From Membranipora membranacea (Eukaryota; Bryozoa; Gymnolaemata; Cheilostomatida; Membraniporidae), in contig OU612072.1 in NCBI GenBank assembly GCA_914767715.1, forward strand, positions 24,430,001 through 24,490,000: a stretch of DNA of 60,000 bases, read 5' to 3'. Below the pieces are notes generated by a model. That model was not told the DNA's origin. It saw only the letters and a program-made list of their open reading frames with translations, and ran no database searches. Position 1 is the stretch's first letter; the number at the start of each line of letters is the position of its first letter. Of the stretch, positions 53,225-60,000 are shown piece by piece. The translations under genes and the position numbers were made by a program.

Positions 53225-54004
53225 AGTGAACGCCAATGAGTAGCTAAACACCATGATATCGCACTAGGAATAGCCTACCATAAACACCTGTGGTTTCCCT
53301 AAGCCCAGGAAGTGCTATATGGGGGTAATAGTAAACAAATTTTCATGTATTGGGATGTTAGCCCCATTTCAATTTATGTTTTGCAACACTAAATGTTCAT
53401 TGATACAAGGCATAAATTTCATAATAATATTTTTTTGATATTCACTTGGCCATTGTGTCTTTCAGATTTTCCGCGACCAGCAAAAAAGCTAAAATCAGTG
53501 ACACAGCTTATCCGACCACCTTCCTTGTGTTAGATTGTACAGTAGACCCGATCTTCCTCCATGCAAAAAAGTGATATTGTCCTTTCCTTGTGTATAATAG
53601 TTAAATCAGGGGTTTATGGGTAAGATTATCATTCATGGTGTAGAAATAGTTCACACATATATGAGTAAGAAAAGGAACAGAGTAAGAGATACTAAGCTGT
53701 GATTGATCTATAAAGTCCACATGCACAGCTCTGAGATAAACTAACATAAACTGTAAATAAATATGCATATGCCTAAATAACAAATTTGTTCGAGCAAAGC
53801 ATCTCAAGTTGTCTCTCAAATAATAAGGATTGCTGAATTTGTTTCTGTCACCATTCACAACCATTTTTCAACCAAAGATATTTATATATCTCATGCGCAA
53901 CTTACAATACTGATTTCATCACTTCGGAGGCTTCAAACCAGCTTGTGTTCACCTGAGTCCTCAACTCTATCTTTGTGTAAACTCAAATACTACCCTAAGA
54001 CTAT

Positions 54005-54077
54005 TGGAGGTACCGGGTATCGATCATGGTACCTCTCACATGCTAAGCTAGCGCTCTACCACTTGAGCTACACCCCC
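54005..54077 (-). tRNA. tRNA-Ala(AGC)-like, least degraded full copy
   Basis: Starts GGGGGTGTAGCTCAAGTGGT on the minus strand and ends with the acceptor partner and A73. The acceptor and D stems pair. The anticodon stem has one mismatch and the T stem two, so function is doubtful; it may be a pseudogene like its neighbours. Confidence 0.5.
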
Positions 54078-54314
54078 ATTGGATACCCATCTGAAGCTGA
54101 ACACCATAACAACTCACTAGGTATGGTCTGCAATCAACACCTTTGAGTTCCCGGAGGTCCAGGATGTGCTAGTTGGGGGTTCCGAAAATTTGATTATTAT
54201 TCTTAGATCCAGCCCATCATATATAATATTAAACTCACTCTGTTTCATCAATATCTTTATTTTTTATGGTTTATTTGACTGTTTGTGCGGTTCGCGAATA
54301 GAATATTTTTTGAG

Positions 54315-54478
54315 CTCATTTTCTTTGCCTCATTTTCATGTAGTGCTCCAGTCTAATTTTCTTTTCAATCTATTTTTCTATTGTACCACATTTTTTCCAA
54401 TCATTTTCACTCCAGGGCATCAAACTTTCTGTTATAAAAAGGAAAAAATAAAGCCTATTCTATCCTATCCTATATTCC
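54315..54478 (+). mobile_element. Short retroelement 3' end with (CTATC)n tail
   Basis: A T-rich segment ending aataaagcctattctatcct and further ctatc units interrupts a copy of the local repeat unit, which continues on both sides. It looks like the 3' end of a LINE or SINE. No coding part remains. Confidence 0.45.
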
Positions 54479-56995
54479 CACAAACTGTTAGTCCTGCACT
54501 AGACTAGCAGGCAAAACAGACTTCAGAAAACAATTACGTTGTTAGAAAGTTTGAGTCATTCTGATTGTGTCATCGGCGTGTCTTCCACTATTATTCATAT
54601 ATTTTTTGTTACTGAACAAATGATATATTTAATATAGAGCAACATTAAATGTGACATGTACTAGCTGTGGACCACGTTGGTCGACTATGAAACTTTTGTC
54701 GCTCTAATGTAGATATAGCATTCCTATTGTACACCTAGGTACTTCACAAATATGTCTCTAATTGGAGTAAAATGAGGGAGGGGGTTAGGATACAAATAAC
54801 ACATCAAATTTATTTTGTAACAACAACATCTGACTTCCACTGCTAGTTTAATTACACCCAATACTGCTGTAGACTAGAGCAGCCATGCTCAACCTAGGCC
54901 AAATCGGCCAAATTGGTCATTTCGTTTGGCCAAATGCACACTGCCACAGAAAAAAGTGGAGACACGCATTTTCACATCTTGTTCAAAAATGAAAAGTTTG
55001 AAGGAAATTCCTCAATATTTGAATTCCCACCTACCTTACCTTACTTACAGTGGTGTATTCATAGGTAGGGCCACAACTTTTTCAGGAGTTCAATTTTGAA
55101 AGAACCCCTAAAATTGCCATAATAGTTATGAATACACATTGACAATTTATTTATGTTTGCCAATAACAGTTGCCTGTTGTATCATACATAGGGATTGTGA
55201 AGCAATAGCACGGATGTAGTTGTTTTATAATGGCAAATCTCTGCTTGTCATGAGGTTTATAGTTCATCAATACATCTAAGACTGAATAATGTGCGCTATC
55301 TTTCTGTGCCATTGCCCGCCTCAAAACATACCGATGGACCAAATTTTAAAAGCCTAGAAACATTGCATGTTCTGAATTAGTTGCAGAGAGGGGTTGAGCA
55401 AGTCAAAGTTCAATGTTGGCAAGTTTGTGACATCTCGTCTAAAAAGCCTTCTCTGTGGTGGCCGATAGAATCAGAATTTTGGTGAAAAACTGCTCACACA
55501 AAAACGATTATTACATATTAAATCAATTCATGGACAATATAACAGTCTCACATATTTTTCTAAGTGTTGAGCAGGTAATTGAAGATCTGGTACCTACCTC
55601 CTACGACTCCCTTGTGTACTTTGGAACCACCATTTTAAAATTTGACATATTTTACTGCTCATCCTCTTTCCATAATATGTTCACCAATTTTTTATCTCAG
55701 TAGGGACATAATGATATCCCTTCCCGTTACACTAAAATCCTTAGGCCAACTTCTTATCAATTTCCATCTCAACAAGGGCTAAAATCCCTTAAAAACTACC
55801 TCTGATTTTTGAAAATTTTCTGGATGAGGCCCCCCGTACCCGCCCCTGGCGGGAAGGCGCTGCAGCGTCCCTCCAGCATCAACCCTGCTTACTTAACATG
55901 ATTATGACTTCATTCGCTATATCAACTTGGTTTGGCCAAACGATAGAGAGCCAAAACTGTTAGTCTTGGATATTCTAGCAGGCAAAACAGTTACCTGCCA
56001 CGAAAGCCTGAGTCATCCCGAGGTGTCACCGGTGTGCCTCCCACTATATGCCATATTTTTTGCTACTGAACAAACGATATATTTAATATAGAGCAAAATT
56101 AACAGAGACCTGCGCCAGCTGTACAAGCTAACACAAGGAAATGTGACCTGATAAGCTCAGCTTCTATTTTTGTTTTTTTTGTTAGTGATATAAAGTCGAA
56201 AACCCAAATAGCTCTCAATAAAAAAAGAAATGTTGACGCACTCATGACACATTTTAATGACTCAATATTCATCGTTAGGATCAATATCATATATTAATCG
56301 TTTGAGCGTGGTAATTGGTCAATATGGAGGAACTCTGTCAGGATCAGAAGATAGAGAAAGCAATACAACCAAGTGAATTATAATTAAAGCAACGTTGCAT
56401 AGGTTTGGTCATTGTTTAACTTGTGCATTGCATGCCTTATTGACTCCAAAAAAGAATATAATATTTTTTCAACCCTAATTATCATCACCTGTGCCACAGG
56501 TGATAGTCCTGTTAAGCCGTGTAAACTGTCATAGTTTTGTTAATCTTAAATTTTTATACAGTATGAACTAAACTTTGATACATGTATGAGAATAGCCAAT
56601 GATACGATGCATCCTTTTCTGAGCTGTATTAAACAAGATACTGCTAGAATATCCTCTCGTCAGCCTACAATTTTTAGATCAAACCTGTTTAACTGCTTAA
56701 TGTTACAAATCATTTTTTCATTTTTTTAAAAGTATTAATAACCTCTGATCTATTTTTCTATACTGCTTTTTTATTAGTAGTTTCTACATAATTTTAACAC
56801 TGTGCGCATTCGGTTTTTCTCAATATTTGATACTGAATGCTTCAATAAATTGAACTAAAAATAACTAAAAACATACTCAAAAAAGATTTTAGAGCCCCCA
56901 ATTAGTGCATCCTTGGCCCCTGTGGGAGCTCACAGGTGTGTATTGCAGGCCATTCCTAGTGGGTTATTACTGCGTTCAGCTAATAGTAATGCAAT

Positions 56996-57223
56996 GGGGG
57001 TGGAACGCAAGTGGTAGATCGAGTGGTAGAGCGCTCGCGGGCTCGGGGATAAACTTCACGGTGAGAGTGGGGAAAAGGGGGAGGAGAAAAGAGAAAAAAG
57101 GGGATCGGGCAAAGGAAAGTAAGAGAAGAAGTAGTCTTCTCATTATACATGTCATGACAACTCCTGGGATAATTTATAGTTTAGCATGTGAGCGGTACCG
57201 GGATCGATACCCGGCACCTCCAA
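56996..57223 (+). pseudogene. Split tRNA-Ala(AGC) with a 143-base insert
   Basis: 5' half at 56996-57038, ending with the 5' strand of the anticodon stem (ctcgc). 3' half at 57182-57223 (ttagcat, gtgag, perfect T stem ccggg/cccgg, A73). The insert at 57039-57181 is purine-rich. The D-arm of the 5' half also carries a 12-base tandem duplication (agtggtaga(t/g)cg). A normal tRNA intron follows position 37, whereas this break precedes the anticodon loop, so it is probably an insertion into a tRNA copy. Confidence 0.6.
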
Positions 57224-57787
57224 TACTTTAAGGCAATAAAGGTAGATCAGTAAATTATAAGGAAGAGGCGGGGCACTTATATAAAACTGAAAAGCATTTA
57301 ACATATATATGTATATCTTGCATGAGACTCTTAGGGTTTGTGAATTATCACAGAAGCAATTCAGCAGTGCTCATCACTAGGGAGACAACTGTAAATAATT
57401 TATTTTGTAGACTTGCTGCAGAATATCTAATAGCTTTGTTATTTTATTCCTGTGCTCTGCATGTGGTCTTAGACTCAATCACAGCTTAGTGTTCTCTACT
57501 TCTGTCCCTGTTTTATACTCATAGATAGATACATGAACTATTTAACGAGAATTTTACCCATAATCCTCTGAGTTCAACTCTTCTCACAGAAAGAGGTAAT
57601 GACACTTTTTTACAAGATATAAATATTGGAAGCCACACAAATTTGCTGTACAATGTAACTCGAGGAAATGTGGTCTGATAAGCGGAGTTGGTGACTGATA
57701 AAAGAAAATTCAGTAAAACATAAAGCCATGACACACCCGGGTAGCCTATAGAGTATAAATCAAGCAGGTTCCTCCCTACACAACGAA

Positions 57788-57801
57788 CCCCCCCCCCCCC
57801 C
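57788..57801. repeat. C14 tract
   Basis: Fourteen C in a row; G14 tracts of the same length occur at 35950-35963 and 50533-50546. Confidence 0.9.
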
Positions 57802-58429
57802 TTCAGAGAAATAAAAAGGCAGCAGTTTTCAATCATTCAAAGTTACTTTTAGGTATTGAGTTCCTAAGGATAGATAATAGTAGTCTCTGTTCCCCATTTA
57901 GATAAATAAGTAAAGAATATATAGTTACTATACAGCAGGATATGAATGAGACTTTCTCATTAGGTCGTCACTGTGAATTAATCCTGCATGTGAGTTTGTG
58001 TCTGTACTTATCTATTACATAATTCTCATTTTTTGATATGCGGTTTACTTTCAACTAAGAGACTTTTCTGCGTTGATGATGGGTTGAGGGATTATTCTTA
58101 CAAAGCATAGATATTTGATACCACCAAGCCTGCTGTGCAATCAAGCGCAAGGAAATGTGACCCGATTAACCAGGTGACTGCCTCCGTATTTTCAAATGGT
58201 AATGTTTTGAAACTAGATAATTTGCAAATTTGCAAAAATCAGAGTATGACAAACTCATGACACATCTAAATGACTCAACAAGCTCAGATAACAAGGTAGA
58301 TATCGATAGACGATGGGGTTTTGTTGCGCTCACTACTCAAGCAGTCAAGTTGACGTAATTCCTGGACTTGCTTATGGCAGGCTATTCTTAATGTGATATT
58401 ATGGTGTTTAGCTACTCATAGGTCTTCGA

Positions 58430-58495
58430 TGAGATGTAGCTCAAGAGGTAGAGCGCTCGCTTAGCATGTTAGAAGATCGATACTCGGCACCTCCA
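58430..58495 (+). pseudogene. tRNA-Ala(AGC) pseudogene, deleted
   Basis: A-box, gcgctcgcttagcatg and the 3' acceptor end cacctcca are present. About seven bases of the variable/T-arm are missing. Confidence 0.7.
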
Positions 58496-58633
58496 ATAGT
58501 TTTGCAGGCAAAAGCAGGGGTCACATAAACATGGGAAGGAATTGAGGACTCATATGAGACTGAAAACAAGCTGGTTTTAAACACTCAGATGGTGTTGGAG
58601 GTAGCAGATGTGTCAGTAAAGATCAAAACATCA

Positions 58634-58680
58634 CTAGCATAGAATGATTTAGGTCTACTGACCTCTGGTTTAAGGGCCGG
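58634..58680 (-). pseudogene. Decayed tRNA-iMet copy
   Basis: agcatagaatgatttaggtc and the following cctctggtttaagggcc align with the 3' two-thirds of the intact iMet gene 240 bases away, with about one change in five. Confidence 0.6.
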
Positions 58681-58871
58681 TAAAAAAGGCATTGAGAGTA
58701 GATATTTTTAATTTGTGACTGGCATGAATATGAAATGAAAGGAGTCCTCACCTTCATTTCTGGCAGCTCAAGAATCCATAAGACTCCGAACTAGTACTGC
58801 AGACTTGTCGTAATTGAATTAAATTTAAGATACTGGCATGTGCATACATTTTGCTACAAACAAAACCTCAG

Positions 58872-58943
58872 TAGCAGAGAGTGGTTTCGATCCACCGACC
58901 TCTGGGTTATGGGCCCAGCACGCTTCCACTGCGCCACTCTGCT
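58872..58943 (-). tRNA. Initiator tRNA-Met (CAT)
   Basis: 72 bases on the minus strand. It begins AGCAGAGTGGCGCAGTGGAA, the anticodon stem-loop is CTGGG-CCCATAA-CCCAG with the initiator-type G-C pairs, and the T-arm is GGTGG-ATCGAAA-CCACT, with ATCGA in place of the usual TTCGA as in eukaryotic initiators. The acceptor stem starts A1 and pairs fully. All stems pair, with a single G-T wobble in the T stem. A TTTT run (58862-58865, minus strand) a few bases downstream would end Pol III transcription. Confidence 0.95.
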
Positions 58944-59440
58944 TTCTGGTCATGCCCAGAGAACCTTTCCAATAATTCCACTAGAATATATTTCATTTCG
59001 CCCCAACGCATTTTGTGTCACATTTGAGTCATGGAGATTAAATCGAGAAAGCTTTTTTTTCTCATGATTGGAAACAAGGTAATGGTGACCTCATTCATCA
59101 AACAAAAATGATCTGCCTTAGCAAATCATTACTATTAAGTAGGTAATGCTACAACAATCGATATTGTCTCATTTAGGCTCAATAGGGTGATGTATTAAGG
59201 TAATGTCAAAGACCGATTCGGATATCAACATATCATATACCGTTGGAAAGCTGCCGAGCTAATGAAAATGAATACCTGAACAAAAACTTGATTCAATGAC
59301 GTTGTGTCATTTTAGGGAGGAAATGAGGCAGAAAACGCTGTTTTTGTCAAAGCAGATGGGGGAGTCAAATTAATTGTAAGAAATTTCAAACCAGATGGAA
59401 TGCATACTTAGAGATTGCGTTCATCGTAAAATTTGATTTT
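58944..59440. other. Intergenic stretch left of the terminal palindrome
   Basis: No gene seen. If the palindrome at the window end extends outward, this segment may belong to its left arm. Confidence 0.4.
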
Positions 59441-60000
59441 CTTTGATATATGACTAGTCTAAACTGACTTTTTATGTCACGCCATACAATGCATTTTTTT
59501 TTGTGAAGCTGTGAAAATATGTGAAATTTCAATCATTAATTCAGAACAGATCATAAGCTCGAAACAAAATTTATCATGATTTTCCCTTAGAGTACACTTC
59601 AAATGCCATACCTATTAACTTTCAACAAATTAGCTTGCATATTGCGAGAACAGTAAACTCTCGAATACAGCTAATATTTTTTGCAACTTTTGCATATCAT
59701 CAAATGTGCTGTCCAAATGACCATTATTGTGGCCTAACAAAGTTTTTTTGAAAGTTCTCACATACAAAGCCGCTTTCATTAGCCATGGTGCACACAGGAA
59801 ATGCCAAAAGATTTTTTCCCTGCAACTTCGTTTTTCTTGAATTTAACGCAAAAGAATGCCTAAAAAACAGCTATTTGTTACGAGCCTATGATCTGTTCTG
59901 AATTAATGATTGAAATTTCACATATTTCACGGCTTCACCAAAAAAAATGTGTTGTATGGCCTGACGTAAAAAGTTAGTTTAGACTAGTCATATATCAAAG
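59441..60000. repeat. Large inverted repeat cut by the window end
   Basis: 59441-59561 and 59881-60000 are reverse complements at about nine bases in ten (for example tttgatatatgactagtcta against its complement at the end). The spacer is about 319 bases, AT-rich, with no ORF of note. The pairing reaches the last base of the window, so the arms continue beyond it. A foldback transposon or recent palindromic duplication is likely. Confidence 0.85.

Larger units (their letters stand above)
50815..58500. repeat. Family of diverged repeat units with tRNA-like inserts
   Basis: Blocks recur several times. 'ctacaggatatgaatgagac' occurs near 51090 and 52527, with a variant near 57938. 'gaaatgtgacc(t/c)gata' occurs near 51302, 52115 and 56138, with variants near 52741, 57665 and 58152. 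'cagttacctg' with the following 'gtgtcatc/gtgtcacc' segment occurs near 51978 and 55990. 'caactcctagtcagttgcctg' occurs near 50860 and 52370. A tRNA-Ala-like sequence sits between blocks in most copies, in either orientation. It looks like an old amplified tRNA cluster. Confidence 0.65.

Noticed and set aside
54166-54507. 113-codon hydrophobic plus-strand frame
   Set aside because: It crosses a repeat unit and a retroelement tail; Phe/Leu richness comes from T-rich DNA.

Overview
The window is AT-rich eukaryotic DNA from an animal, most likely an invertebrate; I cannot name the species. The reasons are split genes with GT-AG introns of a few hundred bases, an initiator tRNA-Met of the metazoan type, fossils of several LINE families, a P-element/THAP9-like transposase fossil, and a complete Ty3/gypsy-type retroelement. 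There are no bacterial features.

Region 1 (about 1-21 kb, + strand): a host gene or two abutting genes. Four leucine-rich-repeat exons (1521-3970) all enter and leave in phase 2. They are followed by a set of exons whose phases chain without conflict: a C3HC4 RING finger split over two exons (8284-8736), three tandem copies of a two-exon module (A+B; 6696-7359, 9570-10252, 14398-15617), a fourth A-type exon (16172-16260), and four large phase-0 exons (17332-20834) ending in a stop codon with an AATAAA 130 bases beyond. The large C-terminal part matches no family I recognise. I could not find the exon that would join the LRR part (phase 2) to the rest (phase 1), so these may be two genes.

Region 2 (21-33 kb): intergenic DNA with decayed LINEs and a tRNA-derived SINE, then a minus-strand aromatic-L-amino-acid decarboxylase (AADC/DDC) pseudogene (26538-32989). 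At least nine exons are recognisable, with an in-frame stop, two or more frameshifts and a LINE inserted at the end of one exon.

Region 3 (33-45.2 kb): a minus-strand P-element/THAP9-like transposase fossil (33250-35289), and beside it a full-length minus-strand retroelement (35502-45176). The element has 328-bp LTRs that read identical, a TCAC target duplication, a primer site matching tRNA-Leu, a polypurine tract and one uninterrupted ORF of about 2423 codons. The ORF order is Gag, then an envelope-like glycoprotein (internal signal, REKR site, membrane anchor), then protease, reverse transcriptase, RNase H and integrase. The envelope-like part between Gag and protease in one frame is the most unusual feature of the window, and the element looks recent and intact.

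Region 4 (45.2-60 kb): repeat-rich DNA without a convincing protein gene. It holds a LINE fragment with a telomere-like heptamer tail and a family of diverged repeat units that carry degraded tRNA-Ala(AGC) copies and tRNA-iMet copies. One iMet gene (58872-58943, minus) is intact, and one Ala copy is split by 143 bases. The window ends inside a large palindrome (59441-60000).
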